In this document: positions 51,230 to 60,181 of the stretch, one piece after another
How positions within the stretch are numbered: position 1 is the stretch's first letter
Layout: every line of letters starts with the position of its first letter
Assembly: GCF_001939065.1 (NCBI RefSeq)
Contig: NZ_MPSZ01000002.1
Coordinates: 1 to 64,000, forward strand
Length of the DNA stretch: 64,000 nt
Reading direction: 5' to 3'
DNA from: Exiguobacterium indicum HHS 31
Lineage (GTDB): Bacteria > Bacillota > Bacilli > Exiguobacteriales > Exiguobacteriaceae
The notes under the pieces: model-generated
What the model saw: only the letters and a program-made list of their open reading frames with translations
Told to the model about the DNA's origin: nothing
Database searches by the model: none
Translations under genes and position numbers: made by a program

Positions 51230-52201
51230 TCATGCCTTCGTTTCAGCGAGTGCATCCCGTACCCAGGCGTTATTTTCGTAAGATGTCCGGCGCAGGTCCA
51301 GTCGCTCTTTCGAACGTGGTCCTCCCCCTTGGATGATCGTCTTGAATTTTGTCCAGTCTGGCTGTGCATATTCCCATTGCCCGGTCTCTTCATCAAAACG
51401 TAACGTCGGGTCTGGAATGACGAGTCCGAGTGAACGAATCCGTGGTACGTACTTCGTAAAGAAGTTTTGTCGGAGCTCTTCATTCGTTTTCGTCCGAATC
51501 TTATAAGCGATCGTCACGTCCTGTTTTGATGTCCCGGTCGTCTCTTTCGAGGCTGGTCCAAAGAACATCAACAAGGATTCCCACCACTCATCCAGTGATT
51601 CCTGAATCATCGCCCGCTGTTCCGGTGTTCCTTCCGCGAGTGCCATGATGATTGACTCTCCGTGTTGCGCATGGAAGACTTCCTCTGCACAGATGCGTTG
51701 CAAGGCACGTGCGTACGGTCCGTACGAAGCACCGAGCATGTTCGTCTGCGTGATGATTGCCGCCCCATCGACGAGCCAACCGATCATCCCGGCATCAGCC
51801 CATGACCGCGTCGGCATGTGGAAGACGTTGTGGAACTTCAATCGTCCCGTGAACAAATCATCCATCAAATCCCCGCGTGTCTTGCCATACGGCTTCATCA
51901 AATCCTCGACGACACGAAGTAACAGTTGTCCATGCCCCATCTCATCCTGGACCTTCGCCATGATGCCGAGCTTCCGGCGAAGTGATGGTGCTTTTGGAAC
52001 CCATTCTTTTTCCGGAAGCGCACCCATGATTTCACTGATACCGTGCATCGAAATCAATTTAATCAGCGTGTCCCGGTAAAAATCAGGCATCCAGTCATCG
52101 GCTTCGATCTTTTCACCTTGCTCGATCCGCTCCTTGAAGCGAGCTAATTTTTCTTCTTCCGTCAGTTGGACGGGTTCGAACAGTTGTGTTGCATCATACA
52201 T
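51230..52201 (-). CDS. paaA: Phenylacetyl-CoA epoxidase catalytic subunit PaaA
   Basis: 323 residues. It carries the di-iron site of the oxygenase that converts phenylacetyl-CoA to its ring 1,2-epoxide. The two metal-binding E-x-x-H motifs are VQDEMGHGQLLLR and AEEVFHAQHGESIIM. Distinct PaaA segments are FRDTLIKLISMHG and the C-terminal RFDEETGQWEYAQPDW. It is separated from paaK by 18 bases. No paaE reductase gene is found in the cluster. Confidence 0.95.
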   Translation of the reverse strand: MYDATQLFEPVQLTEEEKLARFKERIEQGEKIEADDWMPDFYRDTLIKLISMHGISEIMGALPEKEWVPKAPSLRRKLGIMAKVQDEMGHGQLLLRVVEDLMKPYGKTRGDLMDDLFTGRLKFHNVFHMPTRSWADAGMIGWLVDGAAIITQTNMLGASYGPYARALQRICAEEVFHAQHGESIIMALAEGTPEQRAMIQESLDEWWESLLMFFGPASKETTGTSKQDVTIAYKIRTKTNEELRQNFFTKYVPRIRSLGLVIPDPTLRFDEETGQWEYAQPDWTKFKTIIQGGGPRSKERLDLRRTSYENNAWVRDALAETKA

Positions 52202-52219
52202 GCTAGTTCCTCCTTTGAA

Positions 52220-53497
52220 TCAGACGAGTGATGTCGAGCGTCGATCAACGATCCGAACGGCTTTTCCTTCCGATCGTGGTAACCCTTGGTGCGGGTGACA
52301 GACGAGATCAATGGAAATGAGGCATTCCGACTTGATGGCGTCACATATCGAACGCATTTGTCGCTCCGAGATATTTTCGAATTCGATATGTAGCTCAACA
52401 GCATCGAGTCCCGCTTTGCGCACGAGATGGATTTGATAATGCGGCGTCACGTCCGGTTGTTGGAGCAAGACCCGCTCGATTTCTGACGGGAAGACGTTGA
52501 CCCCTCGGATGATCAGCATGTCGTCCGTTCGCCCTTTGACACGTGACATCCGTGTCGTCGTCCGACCACAAGCACATGCCTCATGCGTGATCGATGCTAA
52601 GTCACCTGTCCGGTAACGAATGATTGGAAGCGCTTTCTTTTTCAAGCTTGTAAAAACGAGTTCCCCGACCATGCCATCTGGTACCGGTTCCCCCGTAACG
52701 GGATCGACGACTTCCGTAATGAATAAGTCATCCATGATATGCAGACCTGCCTGCTCCTGACACTCCATCGCGACACCTGGTCCCATGATTTCACTGAGTC
52801 CATAAATATCGAATGCCTGTAGATCAAAGGTCTGTTCGAGTGTCTGCCGCATCTCTTCCGACCAGGGTTCAGCTCCGAAGATGCCGTAACGCATGCTTGT
52901 CTTTCGTGGATCGATGCCCCGTTCGATCATGCGTTCTGCTAATCGCAAGATATACGAAGGTGTCCCACAGATGCCATCCGGTCGGAAATCCTCGATCAAT
53001 GTGATTTGGCGATCCGTATTGCCGCCGGAAATCGGCAAGATTGTCATACCTAGTTTTTCAGCACCTGCATGAAGACCGAGTCCACCTGTGAACAGTCCGT
53101 AGCCGTATGCATTGTGCAACAAGTCGGCTGATGATCCACCGGCTAAGACTAAGCTACGTGCCACGGCACCTGCCCAGTCGTCTAAATCTTCTTGCGTATA
53201 CCCGACGACGGTCGGTTTACCACTCGTACCAGACGAGGCGTGAATTCGGGTGACCTGTTCTCGTTCGACGGCAAATAGCCCGAACGGATAATGATCGCGT
53301 AAATCTTGCTTGCATGTGAATGGAAACTTCCGTAGATCTTCGATCGTTTGAAAATCATGTGCCGTCATCTGCAATGTCTGCAGACGTTCTTGATAGAACG
53401 GGACGCGCGTGACATGTTCCATCGTTTGACGTAATTGCTCCATCTGTAGCTGCTCCCGCGTTTGCGCATTCATCGTTTCGTGATGTTGATCGTACAT
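52220..53497 (-). CDS. paaK: Phenylacetate-CoA ligase
   Basis: 425 residues. It activates phenylacetate with ATP and CoA. AMP-binding motif HASSGTSGKPTVVGY near residue 90; FGAEPWSEEMRQTLEQTF, DIYGLSEIMGPG and KGRTDDMLIIRGVNVFP are conserved PaaK segments. GAGGAGGTGCAGGT precedes the ATG. It is the first gene of the minus-strand paa operon, and inverted repeats overlap its promoter. Confidence 0.95.
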   Translation of the reverse strand: MYDQHHETMNAQTREQLQMEQLRQTMEHVTRVPFYQERLQTLQMTAHDFQTIEDLRKFPFTCKQDLRDHYPFGLFAVEREQVTRIHASSGTSGKPTVVGYTQEDLDDWAGAVARSLVLAGGSSADLLHNAYGYGLFTGGLGLHAGAEKLGMTILPISGGNTDRQITLIEDFRPDGICGTPSYILRLAERMIERGIDPRKTSMRYGIFGAEPWSEEMRQTLEQTFDLQAFDIYGLSEIMGPGVAMECQEQAGLHIMDDLFITEVVDPVTGEPVPDGMVGELVFTSLKKKALPIIRYRTGDLASITHEACACGRTTTRMSRVKGRTDDMLIIRGVNVFPSEIERVLLQQPDVTPHYQIHLVRKAGLDAVELHIEFENISERQMRSICDAIKSECLISIDLVCHPHQGLPRSEGKAVRIVDRRSTSLV

Positions 53498-53528
53498 ACC
53501 TGCACCTCCTCAACATGTATACAATAAT

Positions 53529-53542
53529 TAAACGGTCGTTTA
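53529..53542. promoter_or_regulatory. Operator-like inverted repeat 1 (paaK promoter region)
   Basis: Palindrome TAAACG-GT-CGTTTA lies downstream of the predicted paaK start site. It is part of the 331-base gene-free stretch 53498-53828, which otherwise is AT-rich promoter DNA. Confidence 0.5.
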
Positions 53543-53559
53543 TTTTTAGTTATATGTTT

Positions 53560-53588
53560 AACGTACGATACGTTCACAATGTTGTCAA
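53560..53588 (-). promoter_or_regulatory. Promoter of paaK with overlapping inverted repeat 2
   Basis: Minus-strand TTGACA (53583-53588) and a weak -10 TACGTT (53560-53565), 17-base spacer. The perfect inverted repeat AACGTA-CGA-TACGTT (53560-53574) covers the -10 and lower spacer, a typical repressor site. PaaX is a candidate binder; the sharing of GTATCGT with the paaX upstream region is weak support. Confidence 0.45.
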
Positions 53589-53762
53589 TCTTGTTTTGTT
53601 AAATGCTCCCAAACGATTCTTACTTTATCACTTCAACGCACTTTATCAGTAAATCAATTGGCTTATAAAGCTATTTTTCATGATCGAGAGTCTTTTTTTG
53701 GAAAATATTTCTGAAATGATTTGCTCATTTTGTAACGGGTTGATAAAATATCGTGTGACAAG

Positions 53763-53771
53763 TGTTATACT
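53763..53771 (+). promoter_or_regulatory. Extended -10 promoter of the thioesterase-phenylalanine dehydrogenase operon
   Basis: TGTTATACT fits an extended -10 element (TGnTATAAT). A TTGATA occurs 20 bases before TATACT, so the -35 contact is weak. Confidence 0.4.
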
Positions 53772-53828
53772 ATTTTTGGTAAGACCACTTGATTGAATGA
53801 GGATTCGTTGTAGTGAAGGGGGATCACG

Positions 53829-54230
53829 ATGAAACCAGGTTTAGCTGTCGGGGATACAGCAGAGATTCAAGCGGTCGTCTCGCAAGATATGTTTGCACGG
53901 TTCGAAGGTCAATTGGTTCATCCAGCATACTCCACCGTTTCGATGGTCTACCATATGGAATGGGCAGCACGTCAACTCATCCTGCCTTACCTAGAGGCAG
54001 GCGAAGAAGGTGTCGGGGGCGCGGTTTCGTTGAAGCATCTTGGCATGGCAGCAGAAGGCGCACGATTGATCGTGACCGCTACAGTAACACGCGTCACAGC
54101 ACGTCGCGTTGACGCTGACATCGAAGTCCGAGATGGACAATCGATCATCGGTACAGGAGAAGTGACACAATTCATTTTAGAAAAAAGCCGGATTCAAGAA
54201 AAATTGCAAGTGAATGCTCCAACAAAATGA
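53829..54230 (+). CDS. FlK-type hotdog acyl-CoA thioesterase
   Basis: 133 residues, single hotdog domain resembling fluoroacetyl-CoA thioesterase FlK. The FlK triad appears conserved in spacing: Thr36, Glu44 (in [10 protein letters not shown]) and His70 (in SLKHLGM), matching the 8- and 26-residue intervals of FlK Thr42-Glu50-His76 as I recall that sequence. It is the first gene of the operon with phenylalanine dehydrogenase and the 2-oxoacid dehydrogenase complex, so its substrate may be phenylacetyl-CoA or another acyl-CoA formed there. AAGGGGGATCACG precedes the ATG. Confidence 0.8.
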   Translation: MKPGLAVGDTAEIQAVVSQDMFARFEGQLVHPAYSTVSMVYHMEWAARQLILPYLEAGEEGVGGAVSLKHLGMAAEGARLIVTATVTRVTARRVDADIEVRDGQSIIGTGEVTQFILEKSRIQEKLQVNAPTK

Positions 54231-54242
54231 AAGCGCTTACTT
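54227..54242. promoter_or_regulatory. cre-like site before phenylalanine dehydrogenase
   Basis: ATGAAAGCGCTTACTT matches the CcpA consensus WTGNAANCGNWNNCAW except for one base. It overlaps the thioesterase stop codon, inside the operon, where bound CcpA could act as a roadblock. Confidence 0.5.
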
Positions 54243-54267
54243 ATATTTGATAGAGGAGGACTCTACT

Positions 54268-55410
54268 ATGAACATGTTAAATCCATCTACAAATCCAACG
54301 CTCTCGATCATGGAAAAAATCGCTGGTCACGAACAAGTCGTCTTTTGCAACGATCCTGTCTCGGGGTTACAAGCCATCATCGCGATTCACGATACGACGC
54401 TCGGTCCTGCTCTCGGCGGATGTCGAATGGCGCCTTACGCTTCTGTTGATGAAGCACTCGACGATGTGCTGCGTTTGTCACGCGGTATGACGTATAAATG
54501 CGCTGCCGCTGACGTTGATTTCGGTGGTGGTAAAGCTGTCATCATCGGTAATCCAGCGACGGATAAATCACCGGAGCTTTTCCGTGCTTTCGGTCGCTTC
54601 GTCGATTCGCTTGGTGGTCGGTTCTACACAGGAACAGACATGGGCACGACGATGGATGATTTCGTCCATGCTAGCCGAGAAACATCACGGATCGTCGGCA
54701 TTCCGGAAGCATTTGGTGGTAGTGGTGATTCATCGATTCCGACGGCTGAAGGTGTCGTTTACGGGCTTCGAACGACGATCGAGACGCTCTTCGGTTCAGA
54801 CGACTTAAGTCGGGCAACCTATGCGATCCAAGGACTCGGAAAAGTCGGCTTTAAGGTCGCAGAACAACTGTTGCTCGCAGGGGCGACGATTTATGTCTCT
54901 GACGTCAATGAAGCCGCACTCGCAGCAATCGTAACCCAAGCTGAAATGGCTCCTGGCACGGTTCGCGTCGTCTCGCCTCACGAAATCCATCTGACGGATG
55001 CTGATATTTTTGTTCCGTGTGCATACGGTGGTGTCATTCACGCCCAAAATATTGCTCTCTTACCGTGCAAAGCCATCTGTGGTTCGGCGAACAACCAACT
55101 CGCGGAAGAACAACTTGCTCACGTCTTGATGGATCGCGGCATCTTATATGCCCCAGACTATATCGTCAATGGTGGTGGTCTGATCCAAGTAGCAGACGAA
55201 CTCTATGGAGCGAATCATGAACGGGTTCTCTTAAAGACACGCCACATCTACGACGCAGTGCTCGAAGTCTTCAAGGAGTCGCAAGCAGAAAACATCACAA
55301 CGGTCGAAGCGGCGAACCGGATGTGTGAAAAACGGATGCAGATCCGAGCGAAGCATAACAACATTTTCACGAACACGACAAAACCAAAATGGGATATCCG
55401 TAACCACTGA
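54268..55410 (+). CDS. Phenylalanine dehydrogenase
   Basis: 380 residues from the ATG at 54268 (GAGGAGGA upstream). It deaminates phenylalanine to phenylpyruvate with NAD+. The catalytic lysines are Lys77 ([16 protein letters not shown]) and Lys89 (GGGK); [11 protein letters not shown] is the NAD motif. I call PheDH rather than leucine dehydrogenase because [47 protein letters not shown] and the PKWDIRNH end match my recall of Lysinibacillus sphaericus PheDH, whereas leucine dehydrogenases read GSSGNPSPATA at the substrate loop. Leucine or valine activity is not excluded. Confidence 0.88.
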   Translation: MNMLNPSTNPTLSIMEKIAGHEQVVFCNDPVSGLQAIIAIHDTTLGPALGGCRMAPYASVDEALDDVLRLSRGMTYKCAAADVDFGGGKAVIIGNPATDKSPELFRAFGRFVDSLGGRFYTGTDMGTTMDDFVHASRETSRIVGIPEAFGGSGDSSIPTAEGVVYGLRTTIETLFGSDDLSRATYAIQGLGKVGFKVAEQLLLAGATIYVSDVNEAALAAIVTQAEMAPGTVRVVSPHEIHLTDADIFVPCAYGGVIHAQNIALLPCKAICGSANNQLAEEQLAHVLMDRGILYAPDYIVNGGGLIQVADELYGANHERVLLKTRHIYDAVLEVFKESQAENITTVEAANRMCEKRMQIRAKHNNIFTNTTKPKWDIRNH

Positions 55411-55423
55411 AGGAGGGACTGAC

Positions 55424-56473
55424 ATGGAGCAACATTTTCCGATTCAACGCATCATCGATGAAGAAGGTCGTCTCATCGACGCATCAAAAGAACACGATCT
55501 GACAAAAGAGCTCGCCCTCACCCTGTATGAACAGATGCACCGAATTCGGACGTTCGACCGGAAAGCGATTAACCTACAACGTCAAGGGCGCCTCGGCACT
55601 TATGCACCGTTCGAAGGACAAGAAGCCGCTCAAGTCGGTAGTGCACTCGCGTTGTCCGATCAAGACTGGTTATTTCCGACGTACCGGGATCATGGTGCGA
55701 CATTGACGTTTGGCGCTGACATGGTTCGGACGCTGCTCTACTGGAACGGTCGTGTCGAAGGTTGTGTTCCGTCTGAGAAACACATCTTCCCTCCTGCCGT
55801 TCCAATTGCAACGCAAATTCCGCATGCCGTCGGTGCCGCGTGGGCTGAAAAACGAAAAGGTACGAAGAATGTCGCTGTCGCCTACTTTGGTGACGGGGCG
55901 ACGTCTGAAGGTGATTTCCATGAAGGAATGAATTTCGCAAGCGTCTTCCAAGCACCAGTCATCCTCTTTAACCAAAATAATCAGTTCGCGATCTCTGTTC
56001 CGATCGAAAAACAGATGCATTCTGAGACGATTGCGCAAAAAGCGATTGCCTACGGGATGCCGAGTGTTCGGATTGATGGAAATGATGCCTTTGCCGTCTA
56101 TTTTACGATGCAAGCAGCCGTTGAACGTGCCCGCTCTGGTGGTGGACCAACATTGATCGAAGCTGTCACGTGGCGGTTTGGTGCCCATACGACAGCAGAT
56201 GATCCAACGAAATACCGGGATCAAGCCCGCTCGCGTGACCGGGTCGATCCGCTCGATCGACTCGAACAATTCCTAAAACATCAAGGCGACTTTGACGAAA
56301 CCTGGATGCAACAGCTACAGGAACGGCACCAGGCAGAAGTCGAAGCGGCAGTAACTGCGATGGAGCAATTCAAGGCACCAGACGTCAATGATCTGTTCGA
56401 CCATACGTACGCGACCTTACCGGTTGATGTCCAGCAACAAAAAGAAGCGTATCTGCTAGCAAGGGGGAAATGA
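55424..56473 (+). CDS. 2-oxoacid dehydrogenase E1 component alpha
   Basis: 349 residues from the ATG at 55424 (GGAGGGACTGAC upstream); open frame upstream is inside the previous gene. Thiamine diphosphate motif FGDGATSEGDFHEG to LFNQNNQFAIS. It resembles pyruvate/branched-chain 2-oxoacid E1-alpha proteins. The order E1-alpha, E1-beta, E2, E3 follows. Position after phenylalanine dehydrogenase suggests phenylpyruvate, or branched-chain keto acids, as the substrate. Confidence 0.9.
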   Translation: MEQHFPIQRIIDEEGRLIDASKEHDLTKELALTLYEQMHRIRTFDRKAINLQRQGRLGTYAPFEGQEAAQVGSALALSDQDWLFPTYRDHGATLTFGADMVRTLLYWNGRVEGCVPSEKHIFPPAVPIATQIPHAVGAAWAEKRKGTKNVAVAYFGDGATSEGDFHEGMNFASVFQAPVILFNQNNQFAISVPIEKQMHSETIAQKAIAYGMPSVRIDGNDAFAVYFTMQAAVERARSGGGPTLIEAVTWRFGAHTTADDPTKYRDQARSRDRVDPLDRLEQFLKHQGDFDETWMQQLQERHQAEVEAAVTAMEQFKAPDVNDLFDHTYATLPVDVQQQKEAYLLARGK

Positions 56474-56474
56474 G

Positions 56475-57473
56475 ATGGCAACACCAATCAATCGTCAAAC
56501 AGAGATGACACTCGTTCAAGCTGTCACGGATGCCCTGCGGACAAAATTGTCGGAGGATGAGACGACACTCGTCCTTGGAGAAGACGTCGGAAAAAACGGT
56601 GGTGTCTTCCGAGCGACGGACGGCTTACAGGAAGAGTTTGGGGAAGACCGGATCGTTGATACACCGCTCAGTGAAGCCGGCATCGTCGGTACGTCGATCG
56701 GTCTTGCCATCAATGGCTTTAAACCAATCGTCGAGATTCAATTTCTTGGCTTCATCTACCCTGCCTATGAACAAATCATGACGCACGTCTCCCGGATCCG
56801 GATGCGGACGATGGGACGGTACAGTGTACCGATGGTCATTCGTGCGCCTTATGGTGCCGGCATCCGGGCACCGGAAATCCATTCCGACAGCACGGAAGCA
56901 CTCTTTACATCGATGCCTGGTCTCAAGGTCGTCTGTCCGGCGACGCCATACGATGCAAAAGGGTTATTGATTGCTGCGATTGAAGATCCAGATCCCGTGT
57001 TGTTCCTTGAGTCGATGCGCAGTTACCGCTCATTCAAAGAAGTCGTACCGAGCGAATCGTATACCGTTGAAATCGGAAAAGCGCGCTGCGTCAGCGAAGG
57101 GACGGACGTAACGTTGATCGCCTGGGGAGCAATGGTTCAAGTAGCCCAAAAGGCAGCAACGGTTGCACAGGAACGCGGGATTTCTTGCGAAGTCCTCGAC
57201 TTACGGACGCTTTATCCATTTGACCGGGAAACGATTGCTGCTTCCGTTCAAAAGACGGGTCGTGCCGTCATCGTCCATGAAGCCGCAGCAATGGGTGGTC
57301 TCGGTAATGATCTCGTGACTTTGATTAATGATACGGCGTTTCTTTATTTACGGGCACCGATTGCCCGCGTGACCGGTTTTGATGTTCCGGTCCCGCTGTT
57401 CGCCCTCGAAGACCATTACATTCCGACGCCAGAACGTGTCCTTGCGACGATTCAGCGTACGGTCGAGTTTTAA
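56475..57473 (+). CDS. 2-oxoacid dehydrogenase E1 component beta
   Basis: 332 residues. The start MTLVQAVTDALRTKLSEDE and LVLGEDVGKNGGVFRATDGL, with the DTPLSEAGIVGTSIGLA segment, are standard for E1-beta, which completes the thiamine diphosphate site. GGGGGAAATGAG lies upstream and the gap to E1-alpha is one base. IVHEAAAMGGLGNDL lies near the C-terminus. Confidence 0.93.
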   Translation: MATPINRQTEMTLVQAVTDALRTKLSEDETTLVLGEDVGKNGGVFRATDGLQEEFGEDRIVDTPLSEAGIVGTSIGLAINGFKPIVEIQFLGFIYPAYEQIMTHVSRIRMRTMGRYSVPMVIRAPYGAGIRAPEIHSDSTEALFTSMPGLKVVCPATPYDAKGLLIAAIEDPDPVLFLESMRSYRSFKEVVPSESYTVEIGKARCVSEGTDVTLIAWGAMVQVAQKAATVAQERGISCEVLDLRTLYPFDRETIAASVQKTGRAVIVHEAAAMGGLGNDLVTLINDTAFLYLRAPIARVTGFDVPVPLFALEDHYIPTPERVLATIQRTVEF

Positions 57474-57486
57474 GGAGCTGAATGCC

Positions 57487-58704
57487 ATGATCGAAGTTAA
57501 ATTACATGATGTCGGTGAAGGAATGACAGAAGGTGAAATCGCCCATTACCTCGTTCAAGTCGGAGACCATGTCACGACGGATCAACCGGTCGTCGAGGTC
57601 GCGACCGATAAGATGGTCGCCGAACTACCGGCTCCCGTCTCCGGAATCGTCAAGGAAATCATCATCCCGGTCGGTCAGACGGTGCAAGTCGGTACGACGT
57701 TATTGCACATCGAAGCAAGTAACGCTTCCGACATGCCAGTCGCGGTAACACCTGAAGCGTCGCCCGCTCCCGAACCAGCATCGGTTGCTGTCACCGCCCC
57801 ACCTGTTCAAGTTTCTCCAGCAAAACGGGTCCTTGCGACACCATATACACGAAAAATCGCTCGTGATCACGGGATTGATATCGAAACTGTCATGGCTTCC
57901 GATCCATCAGGTCGCGTCTCCGAGGACGATGTGCTTCGCTTCGTCCAGACTGCTACTGCTCCACAAGAGACAGCTTCGCCGATCATTAAAGAGGTCACGT
58001 ACCAAGAGACCTCACCGGAAACGATTCCGTTCCGCGGCATTCGCAAGCAAATCGCGAAAAAGATGACCCAGTCGCTGTACACGATTCCCCATGTCACTCA
58101 CTTCGAGGAAGTCGACATGACGCGTTTGCTCGCACTACGTGCCGAATGGAAAACAGCTGGACGAAACATCAACGTCAACGCCTTCTTCATTAAAGCCTTG
58201 ATTGTTGCCTTAAAAGAGTATCCTGTCTTTCATGCCAAACTCGATGAAGCAAATGCATGTATTCGATTAGAGCAGGATTTCCACTTTGGCATGGCAACCG
58301 AAACACCGGACGGGTTGATGGTTCCGGTCATCCGTCATGCCGATCAGCTCTCACTGACGGAACTGCATGAACAATTGGTCGCGTTGCAACAACGTGCTCA
58401 AAACGGTGCCTTGCGCGCAGCGGACTTAAAACCAAGCACTTTTACGATGAGTAATGTCGGTCCGCTCGGCAGTACGGGAGCAACACCAATCATCAACTAT
58501 CCGGAGACAGCACTGATTGCCTTCCATAAGACGAAAAAACGAGCCTGTGTCGATGAGAATGATCAAATCGTCGTTCGCTCGATGATGAATTTGTCGATGT
58601 CGTTCGATCATCGTGTCGCAGACGGGGCAACGGCTGTTGCCTTTACGAACCGATTCGTGTCACTGATTGAACATCCGACTACCCTACTTCTGGAGTTGAT
58701 CTAA
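57487..58704 (+). CDS. 2-oxoacid dehydrogenase E2 acyltransferase
   Basis: 405 residues from the ATG at 57487 (AAGGAGC upstream). A single N-terminal lipoyl domain (lipoyl lysine in VEVATDKMVAEL, about residue 43), an Ala/Pro-rich linker, a peripheral subunit-binding domain (TPYTRKIARDHGIDIETVMA), and a catalytic domain ending in SMSFDHRVADGATA with the catalytic histidine. It transfers the decarboxylated acyl group (phenylacetyl or branched acyl) to CoA. One lipoyl domain fits branched-chain type E2. Confidence 0.92.
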   Translation: MIEVKLHDVGEGMTEGEIAHYLVQVGDHVTTDQPVVEVATDKMVAELPAPVSGIVKEIIIPVGQTVQVGTTLLHIEASNASDMPVAVTPEASPAPEPASVAVTAPPVQVSPAKRVLATPYTRKIARDHGIDIETVMASDPSGRVSEDDVLRFVQTATAPQETASPIIKEVTYQETSPETIPFRGIRKQIAKKMTQSLYTIPHVTHFEEVDMTRLLALRAEWKTAGRNINVNAFFIKALIVALKEYPVFHAKLDEANACIRLEQDFHFGMATETPDGLMVPVIRHADQLSLTELHEQLVALQQRAQNGALRAADLKPSTFTMSNVGPLGSTGATPIINYPETALIAFHKTKKRACVDENDQIVVRSMMNLSMSFDHRVADGATAVAFTNRFVSLIEHPTTLLLELI

Positions 58705-58705
58705 C

Positions 58706-60103
58706 ATGGTTGTTGGCGAACTTACACAAGAACGGGATCTTCTGATCATCGGTGGAGGTCCCGCAGGTTATACGGCAGCGATCCGTGCTGCACAAGGCGG
58801 TCGAAACGTTACATTGATTGAACAAGCTGAACTCGGTGGACTTTGTCTGAACCGAGGCTGTATCCCGTCCAAGGTCTATGCGCATGCGGCAGAAGAGATG
58901 TTACGCTTGCCGCATCTTGAAGACCTTGGATTCACCGCCCCTGCTGTCCATGATTTCAGTAAACTGAGTGCTTACCGGAATCGTGTCGTGCAACAATTAC
59001 GTCAAGGAGTGGTCGCCCTCTGTCAGGCGAACCAGATTGAGCATATCACTGGTGCAGCCTCCTTCCTGTCAGAGGACCGGATCGGCGTCGAGTCGGGACA
59101 TCAGTTCGATACGTACCGGTTTCAAGACGTCATCATTGCGACCGGCAGTCACAGCATCCAACACGAGGAATCGTGCCGCTTGAATGCCGAACAGCTTTAT
59201 CAACTCGAGCAACTACCAGAGAGCTTATTGATCATTGGATCTGACACGCTAGCACTCGAAGCGGCCGCCTGTTTTCATGCACTTGGGACAGATGTGACGT
59301 TGTTCGCGGATCAATTGCCACTCGAACCAAGCCTTGAAAAGGAACTGAAGCGGACATTCAAAAAACAAAAAATCCGTCTCGTGTCGGATGTCGTGACACG
59401 TATCGAGGCTTCATCGGACGCGACCGTCACCGTCATGAAAAACGGAGAAGAAGTCGCCTATCAGGGTGCCTATCTGTTCCAGTCCCTTTCCCGGATCCCG
59501 AACAGTTTGACACTCGGTCTCGAACGGATTGGTGTGACGCTTGCAGAAGACGGGACGATTCTAGTTGACGTAAATGGACGAACGAATCAACCCCACATTT
59601 ACGCAATCGGTGATGTCACACCGGGTCCACAGCTCGCCATCCGTGCGATTCATGAAGCGAAGCGAACGGCAGCCCACTTGTCTGGTCAAGACGTCGATCC
59701 GACGACACCGTATTATCCGACGGTTCTACGAACCTTCCCACCGATTGCTTCGATCGGGATGACGGAACAAGAAGCGGTCGAAGCCGGACATGCTGTTCAG
59801 AGCGGACAGTTCCCGCTGAATGCAAACGGAGCGACGACGATCGAAGGTGGTAGTGGATTCGTCAAGGTCATCGCTGACGAGCAAACATCACTGATCCTTG
59901 GTATTCACATGATTGGGGACGATGCCCATCGTCTCGTCGGACAATTCACCCAAGCACTGGAACTGACAGCAAAACGGGAAGATCTCCTCTTCCCTGTCAT
60001 GGCACATCCGAGTCGAAGCGAAGCCTTGACGGAATCGATGGAAGCCTTATTTGGTCAATCGATCCATCTTCCACCACGTCAACAGGTCGGATCGCGCGCG
60101 TAA
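58706..60103 (+). CDS. lpdA: Dihydrolipoyl dehydrogenase (E3)
   Basis: 465 residues, FAD flavoprotein that reoxidises the E2 lipoyl arm. FAD motif LLIIGGGPAGY, redox cysteines Cys47/Cys52 in GGLCLNRGCIPSK, and the C-terminal His-Glu pair in MAHPSRSEALTE. The NAD-binding middle domain is divergent: its Gly-x-Gly is not canonical (LLIIGSDTLALEAA). It ends the operon, which is closed by a long stem-loop. Confidence 0.9.
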   Translation: MVVGELTQERDLLIIGGGPAGYTAAIRAAQGGRNVTLIEQAELGGLCLNRGCIPSKVYAHAAEEMLRLPHLEDLGFTAPAVHDFSKLSAYRNRVVQQLRQGVVALCQANQIEHITGAASFLSEDRIGVESGHQFDTYRFQDVIIATGSHSIQHEESCRLNAEQLYQLEQLPESLLIIGSDTLALEAAACFHALGTDVTLFADQLPLEPSLEKELKRTFKKQKIRLVSDVVTRIEASSDATVTVMKNGEEVAYQGAYLFQSLSRIPNSLTLGLERIGVTLAEDGTILVDVNGRTNQPHIYAIGDVTPGPQLAIRAIHEAKRTAAHLSGQDVDPTTPYYPTVLRTFPPIASIGMTEQEAVEAGHAVQSGQFPLNANGATTIEGGSGFVKVIADEQTSLILGIHMIGDDAHRLVGQFTQALELTAKREDLLFPVMAHPSRSEALTESMEALFGQSIHLPPRQQVGSRA

Positions 60104-60147
60104 TCCAAAAGAGGTGCCTCTGCGTCAGAAGCACCTCTTTTGGATTC
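60102..60147 (+). terminator. Terminator of the dehydrogenase operon
   Basis: Perfect 16-bp stem AATCCAAAAGAGGTGC / GCACCTCTTTTGGATT starting at the E3 stop codon. It is GC-weak at its base and has no clear T tail beyond the stem. Confidence 0.65.
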
Positions 60148-60181
60148 ATCACTTCATTTCGCGTAGAAAGGAAAACATGTC

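Noticed and set aside
54268-55410. Leucine dehydrogenase (bcd) as the call for the amino acid dehydrogenase
   Set aside because: The substrate-loop and C-terminal sequences fit recalled phenylalanine dehydrogenase better, though branched-chain activity remains possible.
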